Source of the DNA: Mycolicibacterium setense
GTDB lineage: Bacteria > Actinomycetota > Actinomycetes > Mycobacteriales > Mycobacteriaceae
Assembly: GCF_000805385.1 (NCBI RefSeq)
Contig: NZ_JTJW01000005.1
Location: 558,001-622,000, forward strand
DNA length: 64,000 nucleotides
Direction of reading: 5' to 3'
Position 1 is the stretch's first letter. Every line of letters starts with the position of its first letter. The notes beneath the pieces are model-generated. The model made no database searches and was not told the DNA's origin. It saw only the letters and a program-made list of their open reading frames with translations. Below, piece after piece: positions 17,827 through 25,293 of this stretch. The position numbers and the translations under genes were made by a program.

Positions 17827-18320
17827 TGCCCAACGAACCCGGAACCCTGGCCCAGACGTTCAGCCGAATGATGTTCCGCGGCATGGACAAGATGCGTCAT
17901 CGTGACGCCTTCGACATCGGCCCGGCCACCGGATCCAGCTTCGCCGGGTTCGAGAACTACCGCCAGATCGTGTTGGTGACGTTCAAACGTTCGGGTGAGG
18001 CGGTCCCCAGCCCGATCAACCACGGAATCGCGGACGGCAAGCTCTACGTGCGCACCGACGCGTCGACCGGAAAGGTCAAACGCCTTCGCAACAATCCACA
18101 GGTTCTCGTCGTGGCGAGCAGTCTGCGCGGCAAGCCTCGCGGTCCGGTGGTGGCCGGCGTGGCGCGCATCCTGCCCGAGGCAGAACACGCGCACGCCGAC
18201 GCGGTCATCGCCGCCAACTGGAGCCCGCCCATGAAGCTGCTGGAGCGCAGCCTCGACGTCAGTAGTCAGACCCTGGGCGTGCCAATGGCTTTCATCGAGA
18301 TCACGCCTGCTTCGGCGTGA
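17823..18320 (+). CDS. PPOX-fold (pyridoxamine 5'-phosphate oxidase-like, possibly F420-dependent) protein
   Basis: A 165-residue split-barrel flavin/deazaflavin-binding protein of the PPOX class. Typical segments are YRQIVLVTFKRSGEAVPSPI and KLYVRTDASTGKVKRLRNNP, with the TGKVKRLRNNP motif characteristic of actinobacterial F420-binding members. The GTG at 17823 overlaps the sigJ stop codon (GTGA); the ATG at 17826 is the alternative. Coupling to sigJ suggests a shared stress-related role, but no substrate can be named. Confidence 0.83.
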   Translation: MMPNEPGTLAQTFSRMMFRGMDKMRHRDAFDIGPATGSSFAGFENYRQIVLVTFKRSGEAVPSPINHGIADGKLYVRTDASTGKVKRLRNNPQVLVVASSLRGKPRGPVVAGVARILPEAEHAHADAVIAANWSPPMKLLERSLDVSSQTLGVPMAFIEITPASA

Positions 18321-18327
18321 CTCGTCG

Positions 18328-19119
18328 TCACAAGACGTACGGGATCAACGCTTTACGGTCGGTGGGGTACTCGGGAAACTTGTCCTGATACCAGCGGTGA
18401 GTGCCCAGCGCCCGGGGGATCAGGTTGCCTGCCGTGATCAGCAGGATGGCGACCCCGGGCAGCGCCCAGGTCAGCAGCGCGAAGCCGGACCAGGCGATGA
18501 TCTCGCCCAGATAGGCCGGGCTGGTGACGAACCGGAAGCCGCCGCCGAACGGAATCCGGTATTCGGCCCCGCCCGGGCTGCCCTTCTCCCGCAGGTTCCG
18601 CACGATGGATTCGGAGTTCACCAGCAGCGCGAATCCGCACAGGTAGATCACCAACCCGACCAGGAATCGCGGGTCGGTCAGCCACTGGGTGGTGTACTGC
18701 CCGAAGAAGTCGTGGCTGAACAGGGTTCCGTTCAGGTAGCCGTGCATGGATGTGACGAGCATGCCCATCACGATCACCGAGATGTTGAAGGTGCCGCGCT
18801 TGCCGGGGGCCTGGCGGATCGCGAGCGGGAAGAACCAGCCGCGGTTGGCGTAGTGCAGCAGCCAGATCCCAGCGAGCACCAGCGACGTCGGCTCGAATCG
18901 GTTGGGCCCGGCCAGGTAGCTGATCAAGAACACCACGGTTGCGGGGATCTCCATCAGCCACCAGCCGAGCTTCGGGTTGAGGTTCAAGCCGAGTTTCGTC
19001 GTCGAGAAGCGCCCGTAGGAACTCTGCGCGAAGAACCCGCCGATGATCACGAATGCCGCGAACGCGAAGGCCGCGGTCAGCACCGTGTCATAGAGCGTGT
19101 TGCCGGTGTACCAGTGCAT
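18328..19119 (-). CDS. 3-oxo-5-alpha-steroid 4-dehydrogenase (steroid 5-alpha-reductase) family membrane protein
   Basis: A 263-residue membrane protein with about six to seven hydrophobic segments. The C-terminal half carries steroid-5-alpha-reductase signatures: GGGFRFVTSPAYLGEIIAWS and the end HRWYQDKFPEYPTDRKALIP. Eukaryotic relatives reduce the delta-4 bond of 3-oxosteroids; bacterial members may act on steroids, polyprenols or fatty-acyl substrates. A KstR-like operator (19149-19162) lies 30 nt upstream of the start, which argues for a steroid role. It lies 64 nt downstream of the decarboxylase gene on the same strand. Substrate is inference. Confidence 0.8.
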   Translation of the reverse strand: MHWYTGNTLYDTVLTAAFAFAAFVIIGGFFAQSSYGRFSTTKLGLNLNPKLGWWLMEIPATVVFLISYLAGPNRFEPTSLVLAGIWLLHYANRGWFFPLAIRQAPGKRGTFNISVIVMGMLVTSMHGYLNGTLFSHDFFGQYTTQWLTDPRFLVGLVIYLCGFALLVNSESIVRNLREKGSPGGAEYRIPFGGGFRFVTSPAYLGEIIAWSGFALLTWALPGVAILLITAGNLIPRALGTHRWYQDKFPEYPTDRKALIPYVL

Positions 19120-19148
19120 GGTTGATCCCTAGGTGAGCGGGTGATTTC

Positions 19149-19162
19149 TGTAACGTGTTCTA
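19149..19162. promoter_or_regulatory. KstR-like operator upstream of the steroid-reductase-like gene
   Basis: TGTAACGTGTTCTA matches the KstR palindrome TNNAACNNGTTNNA at every fixed position. It sits 30-43 nt before the ATG at 19119, in the short gap after the decarboxylase gene. KstR represses cholesterol-catabolic genes in mycobacteria. About one match per 64 kb is expected by chance, so the location next to a steroid-type enzyme carries most of the weight. Confidence 0.5.
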
Positions 19163-19183
19163 CCACCCGGTCCCACCGCGGGA

Positions 19184-19771
19184 TCACTCAGTGTCGGCCC
19201 ACGGAACCCGGCACGCGTCTCCGGAGTTGAAGCCCTGCTCGGTGATGCCCAGCGCCGAGTACATCCGCGACCGCATGTTCTCCACGCCGATCTGGTAGGT
19301 CAGCTCGATCACGCCGTCGTCGCCGAAGCGCCGGCGCAGGTCGTCCACCTGCTCGTCGGTGACGGTGTGCGGGTCTGTGGTCATGGCGTCGGCGTAGGAG
19401 ATCGCGGCGCGCTCGTCGTCGGTGAACAGCGGCGAGGTGGCGTAGTCGTCGATCGACTTGAGCCGCTCCACGTCGAGGTTCTCCAGCCGCATCAGCATGG
19501 AGCCGAAGTCCACGCACCACGAGCAGCCGACGGTGCGGGCGGTCCAGAACACCGCGAGTTCGCGGACCGTCGCGGGCAGCTTCTTGGAGCCGGACTGCAG
19601 CAGGCCCTCGTGGACGGCGTTGGCGACCAGCAGGCGCGGGTGGTGGGCGGCCACGGCGAACGGCTCGGGCACCTCACCGAACTCGCGCTTGGCGTACCAG
19701 TACATCGCGCGGGTCAGCAGGCCGGCTTGCTTCGGGGTGACAGCGGGGATTCGTGTCTTGGTCTCGGTCAT
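19184..19771 (-). CDS. Carboxymuconolactone decarboxylase/AhpD-family protein
   Basis: A 195-residue AhpD-like helical protein with the CxxC redox motif CSWC at Cys83-Cys86. Family members are peroxidase partners or gamma-carboxymuconolactone decarboxylases. The ATG at 19771 is preferred to 19861 because a predicted ECF41 promoter (TGTCACA-N16-CGTC) ends 8 nt before it, giving a leaderless mRNA. Decarboxylases of this family are among the standard neighbours and targets of ECF41 sigma factors, and sigJ lies 1.4 kb away. The gene precedes the steroid-reductase-like gene and may share its transcript. Confidence 0.85.
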   Translation of the reverse strand: MTETKTRIPAVTPKQAGLLTRAMYWYAKREFGEVPEPFAVAAHHPRLLVANAVHEGLLQSGSKKLPATVRELAVFWTARTVGCSWCVDFGSMLMRLENLDVERLKSIDDYATSPLFTDDERAAISYADAMTTDPHTVTDEQVDDLRRRFGDDGVIELTYQIGVENMRSRMYSALGITEQGFNSGDACRVPWADTE

Positions 19772-19779
19772 ATGGGTTA

Positions 19780-19806
19780 GACGAGATGGCCCGGCAATGT
19801 GTGACA
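19780..19806 (-). promoter_or_regulatory. Predicted ECF41 (SigJ) promoter of the decarboxylase gene
   Basis: On the minus strand TGTCACA (19806-19800), a 16-nt spacer and CGTC (19783-19780) reproduce the -35 and -10 elements described for ECF41 sigma factors, with the ATG 8 nt downstream. No other copy with this spacing was noticed around the neighbouring starts. Confidence 0.55.
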
Positions 19807-19819
19807 GAGCCTGCAAACG

Positions 19820-19872
19820 AGTGTTGGCTTGTGTTCGAGAATCACGAAGAATCTCGAACACAAGCCAACACT
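19820..19872. terminator. 21-bp perfect hairpin after the sdh operon
   Basis: Arms 19820-19840 and 19852-19872 are perfectly complementary over 21 bp around an 11-nt loop. The element lies 22 nt past the sdhB stop and just upstream of the predicted decarboxylase promoter. It most likely terminates the sdh transcript, although no T-tract follows. Its length suggests it could also be an RNase-processed 3' end that stabilises the operon mRNA. Confidence 0.6.
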
Positions 19873-19894
19873 GGGCAAAGAAACCGGGAAAGAC

Positions 19895-20686
19895 CTAGCG
19901 CGCGAACATCAGTGCGCGCTTGACCTCCTGGATCGCCTGGGTCACCTGGATGCCACGCGGGCAGGCCTCGGTGCAGTTGAACGTGGTGCGGCAGCGCCAC
20001 ACGCCGTCGACCTCGTTGAGGATGTCCAACCGCTCGGCGGCCGCCTCATCACGCGAATCGAAGATGAACCGGTGCGCGTTGACGATCGCGGCCGGGCCGA
20101 AGTACGACCCCTCACTCCAGTACACCGGGCACGAAGTGGTGCAGCAGGCACACAGGATGCACTTGGTGGTGTCGTCGTAGCGGGCCCGGTCGGTGGCGCT
20201 CTGGATGCGCTCCTTGGTGGGCGGGTTGCCACTGGTGATCAGGTACGGCTTCACAGCGCGGTAGGCGTCGAAGAACGGCTCCATGTCCACCACGAGGTCC
20301 TTCTCCACGGGCAGGCCGCGGATCGGCTCGATGGTGATGGTGAGCTGCTTGCCCGGCTTCTTCGGCAGCATGTCGCGCATCAGCACCTTGCACGCCAGCC
20401 GGTTCACGCCGTTGATGCGCATGGCGTCCGAACCGCACACCCCGTGGGCGCAGGAGCGCCGGAAGGTCAGGGTGCCGTCCAGGTAGCCCTTCACGTACAG
20501 CAGCAGGTTGAGCAGCCGGTCGGTGGGCAGGCAGGGAACCCGGAAGCTCTGCCAGCCCGCGGCGTCGGGATCTTCGGGGTTGAACCGGGCGATCTTGAGG
20601 GTGACCATCACCGCGCCCTCGGGCACGGGTGGCAGAGGCGGATCGCCGGCTTCGGGCTTGTCTACAACTTCAGCGACAGGTGCCAT
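19895..20686 (-). CDS. sdhB: Succinate dehydrogenase iron-sulfur subunit
   Basis: The 263-residue electron-transfer subunit of respiratory complex II (Sdh2), passing electrons from the flavin to the membrane quinone site. The 2Fe-2S motif is CAHGVCGSDAMRINGVNRLA with the closing Cys; Asp replaces the third Cys, as in E. coli SdhB. The 4Fe-4S motif is CILCACCTTSCP and the 3Fe-4S region includes CTEACPRG. It is the last gene of sdhCDAB, 2 nt after sdhA. The ATG at 20686 is chosen because the longer frame to 21292 is only a shadow of sdhA. Confidence 0.96.
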   Translation of the reverse strand: MAPVAEVVDKPEAGDPPLPPVPEGAVMVTLKIARFNPEDPDAAGWQSFRVPCLPTDRLLNLLLYVKGYLDGTLTFRRSCAHGVCGSDAMRINGVNRLACKVLMRDMLPKKPGKQLTITIEPIRGLPVEKDLVVDMEPFFDAYRAVKPYLITSGNPPTKERIQSATDRARYDDTTKCILCACCTTSCPVYWSEGSYFGPAAIVNAHRFIFDSRDEAAAERLDILNEVDGVWRCRTTFNCTEACPRGIQVTQAIQEVKRALMFAR

Positions 20687-20688
20687 CG

Positions 20689-22443
20689 TCAGTACTTCCG
20701 CTCCATCGGTTCGTACCGGGTCTGGACGACGGGCTTGTAGTCCAGCCGGATGTCGGAAAGCAGGTCGTCGCCTTCCTTGTACGCCATGGTGTGCCGCAGG
20801 TAGTTGGTGTCGTCGCGGTTGGGGTAATCCTCGCGGGCGTGTCCGCCGCGGGATTCCTTGCGATTCAGCGCGCCGACCACGGTCACCTCGGCCAGTTCGA
20901 GCAGGAAGCCCAACTCGATGGCTTCCAGCAGGTCGCTGTTGTAGCGCTTGCCCTTGTCGTGCACGGTGATTCGTGCGTAACGCTCCTTGAGGGCGTGGAT
21001 GTCGGTCAGCGCCTGCTTGAGCGTCTCCTCGGTGCGGAACACCGCGGCGTTGTTGTCCATCGACTGCTGCAGCGCGGTGCGGATGTCGGCGACGCGCTCG
21101 TTGCCGTGCTCGGAGAGGATGTCGCCGACCCAGCCGACCACCATCTCGGCCGGGTTCTCCGGCAGGTCGACGTGGTTGTGGTTGGCGGCGTACTCGGCGG
21201 CGGCGATGCCGGCGCGACGGCCGAACACGTTGATGTCCAGCAGCGAGTTGGTGCCAAGGCGGTTGGCGCCGTGCACCGACACGCACGCGCACTCACCCGC
21301 GGCGTACAGGCCGGGGATGACGTTGGTGTTGTCGCGCAGCACCTGGCCGTGGACCGTGGTCGGGATACCGCCCATGACGTAGTGGCAGGTGGGGTACACC
21401 GGCACCAGTTCGGTGACGGGGTCGACGCCCAGGTAGGTGCGGGCGAACTCGGTGATGTCGGGAAGCTTGGCCTCCAGCACATCCGCGCCGAGGTGGCGCA
21501 CGTCGATGTAGACGTAGTCCTTGTTCGGTCCGGCGCCGCGGCCTTCGAGCACCTCGAGCACCATCGACCGGGCGACGATGTCGCGGGGCGCAAGGTCGAC
21601 GATCGTCGGCGCATAGCGCTCCATGAACCGCTCGCCCTCGCCGTTGAGCAACCGGCCGCCCTCACCGCGCACGGCTTCGGAGATCAGAATGCCCAGGCCG
21701 GCCAGGCCTGTCGGGTGGAACTGGTGGAACTCCATGTCCTCCAAGGGAAGTCCCTTGCGGAAGATGATGCCGAGGCCGTCACCGGTCAAGGTGTGGGCGT
21801 TGGAGGTGGTCTTGTACATCCGGCCCGAACCGCCGGTCGCGAAGACGATCGCCTTGGCGTGGAAGATGTGGATGTCGCCGGTCGCCAGCTCATAGGCGAT
21901 GACGCCGGTGGCCACCGGGCCGGCCGGGGTCTCGGTCAGCGCGATGTCCAGCGCATAGAACTCGTTGAAGAACTCCACGTCGTGCTTGACGCAGTTTTGG
22001 TACAGCGTCTGCAGGATCATGTGGCCGGTGCGGTCGGCGGCGTAACAGGCCCGGCGCACCGGGGCCTTGCCGTGATCGCGGGTGTGCCCGCCGAAGCGAC
22101 GCTGGTCGATGCGGCCCTCGGGCGTCCGGTTGAACGGCATGCCCATCTTCTCGAGGTCGAGCACCGCGTCGATGGCCTCTTTGGCCATGATCTCGACGGC
22201 GTCCTGGTCAGCGAGGTAGTCGCCGCCCTTGACTGTGTCGAAGGTGTGCCACTCCCAGTTGTCTTCCTCGACGTTGGCGAGCGCGGCGCACATGCCGCCC
22301 TGGGCTGCGCCGGTGTGCGAGCGGGTCGGGTACAGCTTGGTCAGCACGGCGGTGCGTACCCGGGGTCCGGCCTCGACGGCCGCGCGCATGCCGGCGCCAC
22401 CGGCACCGACGATGACGACGTCGTAGCGATGTTCCTGAATCAT
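20689..22443 (-). CDS. sdhA: Succinate dehydrogenase flavoprotein subunit
   Basis: The 584-residue catalytic subunit that oxidises succinate to fumarate in the TCA cycle on the cytoplasmic face of the membrane. The N-terminal FAD-binding GAGGAGMRAA, the flavinylation region RSHTGAAQGG, and the substrate-site segments FHPTGL and GEGGRLLN are all present. The C-terminal Arg-rich helical domain ends with PMERKY. The length is normal for the family. It lies 11 nt after sdhD and 2 nt before sdhB. Confidence 0.97.
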   Translation of the reverse strand: MIQEHRYDVVIVGAGGAGMRAAVEAGPRVRTAVLTKLYPTRSHTGAAQGGMCAALANVEEDNWEWHTFDTVKGGDYLADQDAVEIMAKEAIDAVLDLEKMGMPFNRTPEGRIDQRRFGGHTRDHGKAPVRRACYAADRTGHMILQTLYQNCVKHDVEFFNEFYALDIALTETPAGPVATGVIAYELATGDIHIFHAKAIVFATGGSGRMYKTTSNAHTLTGDGLGIIFRKGLPLEDMEFHQFHPTGLAGLGILISEAVRGEGGRLLNGEGERFMERYAPTIVDLAPRDIVARSMVLEVLEGRGAGPNKDYVYIDVRHLGADVLEAKLPDITEFARTYLGVDPVTELVPVYPTCHYVMGGIPTTVHGQVLRDNTNVIPGLYAAGECACVSVHGANRLGTNSLLDINVFGRRAGIAAAEYAANHNHVDLPENPAEMVVGWVGDILSEHGNERVADIRTALQQSMDNNAAVFRTEETLKQALTDIHALKERYARITVHDKGKRYNSDLLEAIELGFLLELAEVTVVGALNRKESRGGHAREDYPNRDDTNYLRHTMAYKEGDDLLSDIRLDYKPVVQTRYEPMERKY

Positions 22444-22454
22444 CTGTGTCCCCT

Positions 22455-22925
22455 TTAGGAGATGTTCGCGTCGAAGGTGACGAGCACGTAGCTGCCCAGC
22501 ACCAACGTGAATCCGGTCGCCAGCAGCAGCACCGCGTTCAGCCAGAACTTGGTGGTGTTCTTACGGGCGTAGTCGCCGATGATCGTGCGCAGGCCGTTGG
22601 CGCCGTGGATCATCGCGAGCCACAGCAGGGCCATGTCCCAGATCTGCCAGAACGGGGAGGCCCAGCGCTGCGCGACGTAGTTGAAGTCGATGCGGTACAC
22701 GCCGTCCTGCCACATCAGCATGATGAACAGGTGGCCGAGCGCGAGAAACACCAGCGCCAGCCCGGAGAACCGCATGAACAACCAGGCGTACTTCTCGAAG
22801 TACGGAATGCCGCGGGGACGGCGCGGCGCGCGCGGGTGGTCCAGCGCGGCCGGCCGGTCGTGCTCACGTTCCATCACCGGTGCCGGGCGGCCCAACCGCG
22901 ACTCGCCCGCTCCTGGCGCGCTCAC
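22455..22925 (-). CDS. sdhD: Succinate dehydrogenase membrane anchor subunit
   Basis: A 156-residue anchor subunit of complex II with three transmembrane helices. Heme/quinone-site residues are in ALGHLFIMLMWQ and AMIHGANGLRTII. I start it at the GTG at 22925 because it overlaps the sdhC stop (GTGA), giving translational coupling; the ATG at 22874 would give 139 residues. The first 40 residues are charged and Pro/Arg-rich, ending before the first helix. The overlap and order sdhC-D-A-B are standard for mycobacterial Sdh2. Confidence 0.9.
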   Translation of the reverse strand: MSAPGAGESRLGRPAPVMEREHDRPAALDHPRAPRRPRGIPYFEKYAWLFMRFSGLALVFLALGHLFIMLMWQDGVYRIDFNYVAQRWASPFWQIWDMALLWLAMIHGANGLRTIIGDYARKNTTKFWLNAVLLLATGFTLVLGSYVLVTFDANIS

Positions 22926-23338
22926 AGGAACCGCTCCGCCATGTGCATACCGATAACTCCTAGTGATGCGATGAGGACCACGGCAAAGATGCCGATGGCG
23001 ACCGCGAGCATCTGCCGCTGGTAGCGGGGGCCCTGCTGCCAGAAGTCGATGAGGATGACGCGGATGCCGTTCAGCGCGTGAAACAGCACCGCGGCGACCA
23101 ACCCCATCTCCATCAGTCCGACGATGGGCGTCTTGTACGTCTCGATGACCTCGTTGTAGGCCTGCGGGCTCACCCGGACCAACGCGGTATCGAGGACGTG
23201 TACGAACAGGAAGAAGAAGATCGTGGCACCGGTAATACGGTGCAGCACCCAGGACCACATTCCCGGATCACCGCGATAAAGGGTGCGCCGTCGTGCTTTC
23301 CTGGGTTGCGGAGCCGGTACCTCCGTCTGAGTACTCAT
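22922..23338 (-). CDS. sdhC: Succinate dehydrogenase cytochrome b subunit
   Basis: A 138-residue membrane subunit with three helices. The conserved His residues are in FFFLFVHVLDT and LFHALNGIRVILID, the likely heme ligand region. The ATG at 23338 has GGAGG 7 nt upstream; the upstream ATG at 23356 would place that Shine-Dalgarno inside the gene. It is the first gene of the operon. The 5' region to 23520 carries a candidate iron box (23469-23487) that could influence both this operon and divergent cdd. Confidence 0.93.
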   Translation of the reverse strand: MSTQTEVPAPQPRKARRRTLYRGDPGMWSWVLHRITGATIFFFLFVHVLDTALVRVSPQAYNEVIETYKTPIVGLMEMGLVAAVLFHALNGIRVILIDFWQQGPRYQRQMLAVAIGIFAVVLIASLGVIGMHMAERFL

Positions 23339-23468
23339 CGGGCCCTCCAACGCCATCGGTGGGACGTCTGGGACTCGGATTGAATTAGCCCCAAACCTCG
23401 GGGCGACTCTAAACCCATTTGCAGTGGCGAACGAACTACGGTTGAACAGTTCGACCCGCTGACGAGGT

Positions 23469-23487
23469 AAAAGTTAGGCTTACCTAT
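23469..23487. promoter_or_regulatory. IdeR/DtxR-like iron box between sdhC and cdd
   Basis: The 19-nt window matches the IdeR consensus (TTAGGTTAGSCTAACCTAA) at 14 positions, and its last 14 nt (TTAGGCTTACCTAT) at 12 of 14. It lies 131 nt upstream of sdhC and 66 nt upstream of cdd. A TATCTT -10-like hexamer for cdd overlaps it at 23485-23490. Confidence 0.4.
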
Positions 23488-23552
23488 CTTAATGTGCGGG
23501 CCGGGAATTGGGGTTTCGGAATGCATTCAGAACCTACGTTCGGGTTTGTCGC

Positions 23553-23951
23553 ATGACGATCGATGTCGACTGGAATATGTTGCGCAACAAGGCAATTGGC
23601 GTCTCGTTCCACGCGTACGCGCCTTATTCGGGGTTTTCGGTGGGGGCCGCGGCTCTGGTCGACGACGGCCGCGTCGTGGCCGGATGCAATGTGGAGAATG
23701 TCTCATATGGCCTAGGTCTCTGTGCCGAGTGCGCTGTGGCCTGTGCCCTCCATTCGGGAGGCGGCGGAAGGCTTGTCGCACTGTCGTGTGTGGGCCCGGA
23801 CGGGGGTCTTTTGATGCCCTGTGGGCGCTGTCGTCAGGTCTTGCTGGAGCACGGCGGTCCCGAGCTGCTCATCGACCATCAGGACGGCCCGCGACCGCTA
23901 CGCGACCTGCTGCCCGATGCCTTCGGGCCCGAGGATCTGCGGCGCGGGTAA
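23553..23951 (+). CDS. cdd: Cytidine deaminase
   Basis: A 132-residue zinc hydrolase that converts cytidine and deoxycytidine to uridine nucleosides in pyrimidine salvage. The zinc site is complete: Cys57 and Glu59 in the CAEC segment, and Cys90 and Cys93 in PCGRC. The short tetrameric type is expected. The ATG at 23553 overlaps the stop of an 11-codon reading frame (23521-23556) by ATGA. That frame may be a leader peptide. It is divergent from sdhC and precedes deoA by 49 nt. Confidence 0.94.
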   Translation: MTIDVDWNMLRNKAIGVSFHAYAPYSGFSVGAAALVDDGRVVAGCNVENVSYGLGLCAECAVACALHSGGGGRLVALSCVGPDGGLLMPCGRCRQVLLEHGGPELLIDHQDGPRPLRDLLPDAFGPEDLRRG

Positions 23952-24000
23952 GGCCAAGTGGTCCAACAACTCCGGGTTACTGGCGAGTAGGTTTACTGCC

Positions 24001-25293
24001 ATGCCCCATCTCGACGCGCCGACCGTCATCCGGACCAAACGTGACGGCGGAGTGCTGTCCGACGCCGCGATCGACTGGGTGATCGACGGCTACACCCACG
24101 GACGCGTGGCCGACGAGCAGATGTCGGCGCTACTGATGGCGATTTTCCTGAACGGGATGACGGTGGCCGAGACCACCCGCTGGACCACCGCGATGGTGGC
24201 TTCCGGAGAGCGGTTCGACTTCACCGATCTGCGCCGTGACGGCCGGTCGTTGGCCTTGGTGGACAAGCACTCCACGGGCGGGGTGGGGGACAAGATCACC
24301 ATTCCGCTGCTGCCGGTCGTGATGGCCTGTGGCGCCGCCGTTCCGCAGGCCTCGGGCCGCGGGCTAGGGCATACCGGCGGCACCCTGGACAAGCTGGAAT
24401 CGATCCCCGGATTCACCGCGGAATTGTCCAAAGACCGTATCCGCCAGCAACTTTCCGAAGTGGGTGGCGCGATCTTCGCCGCTGGTGAACTTGCTCCCGC
24501 CGACCGCAAGATCTACGCCCTGCGAGACATCACGGCCACCGTCGACTCGACGCCGTTGATCGCGAGCTCGGTGATGAGCAAGAAATTGGCGGAAGGTGCA
24601 CAGTCCTTGGTCTTGGACGTCAAGGTGGGTCGGGGCGCATTCCTCAAGACCGAGGACGACGCACGCGAACTGGCCCGCATCATGGTCGATCTCGGCAATT
24701 CCGACGGGGTGCCGACCCGGGCGTTGCTCACCGACATGAACTGCCCGCTGGGCCGGACCGTCGGCAACTCTGTGGAGGTCACCGAATCGCTGGAGGTGCT
24801 GGCGGGCGGCGGGCCGTCAGATGTGGTCGCCCTGACGCTGGCGCTGGCCACGGAAATGCTCGACGCGGCCGGCATCGACGGAGCCGACCCGGCCGAGACC
24901 CTGCGGGATGGCAGCGCGATGGATTGCTTCCGTGCGCTGGTGGCAGCCCAGGGCGGGGATCTGAGCCGCCCGCTGCCCATCGGGGCCGTCAGCGAGACCG
25001 TGACGGCCCCGCACGGCGGCGTCATGGGCGACCTCGACGCCATGGGTGTGGCGCTGGCGGCGTGGCGGTTGGGCGCCGGCCGGGCCCAGCCGGGTGAACC
25101 CGTGCAGTTAGGTGCCGGCTTGCGGATCCACCGCAAGCCGGGCGAGCCCGTGGCCGCGGGGGAGGCGCTGTTCACGCTCTACACGGAGACGGCCGAGCGG
25201 CTGCCCGGTGCACTGGCCGAACTCGACGGCGCCTGGACTGTCGGTGACACGGAGCCCACGCAGCGGCCGCTGATCATCGACCGGATCGGTTAG
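24001..25293 (+). CDS. deoA: Thymidine phosphorylase
   Basis: A 430-residue pyrimidine-nucleoside phosphorylase that releases thymine or uracil and 2-deoxyribose 1-phosphate. The phosphate-binding region KHSTGGVGDKITIPLLPV is diagnostic, followed by SGRGLGHTGGTLDKLESIPG. Length and domain order (alpha then alpha/beta) are normal. The ATG at 24001 is preceded by TAGGTT and a 7-nt spacer, so the transcript may be leaderless; a frame from 23821 is rejected as it runs through cdd. The stop overlaps that of the next convergent gene by four bases. Confidence 0.95.
   Translation: MPHLDAPTVIRTKRDGGVLSDAAIDWVIDGYTHGRVADEQMSALLMAIFLNGMTVAETTRWTTAMVASGERFDFTDLRRDGRSLALVDKHSTGGVGDKITIPLLPVVMACGAAVPQASGRGLGHTGGTLDKLESIPGFTAELSKDRIRQQLSEVGGAIFAAGELAPADRKIYALRDITATVDSTPLIASSVMSKKLAEGAQSLVLDVKVGRGAFLKTEDDARELARIMVDLGNSDGVPTRALLTDMNCPLGRTVGNSVEVTESLEVLAGGGPSDVVALTLALATEMLDAAGIDGADPAETLRDGSAMDCFRALVAAQGGDLSRPLPIGAVSETVTAPHGGVMGDLDAMGVALAAWRLGAGRAQPGEPVQLGAGLRIHRKPGEPVAAGEALFTLYTETAERLPGALAELDGAWTVGDTEPTQRPLIIDRIG

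Noticed and set aside
20629..22458. 609-codon open frame on the plus strand opposite sdhA
   Set aside because: Its amino-acid pattern (Val/Gly/His-rich, few hydrophobic cores) is that of a GC-rich antisense shadow, and sdhA is a secure gene.
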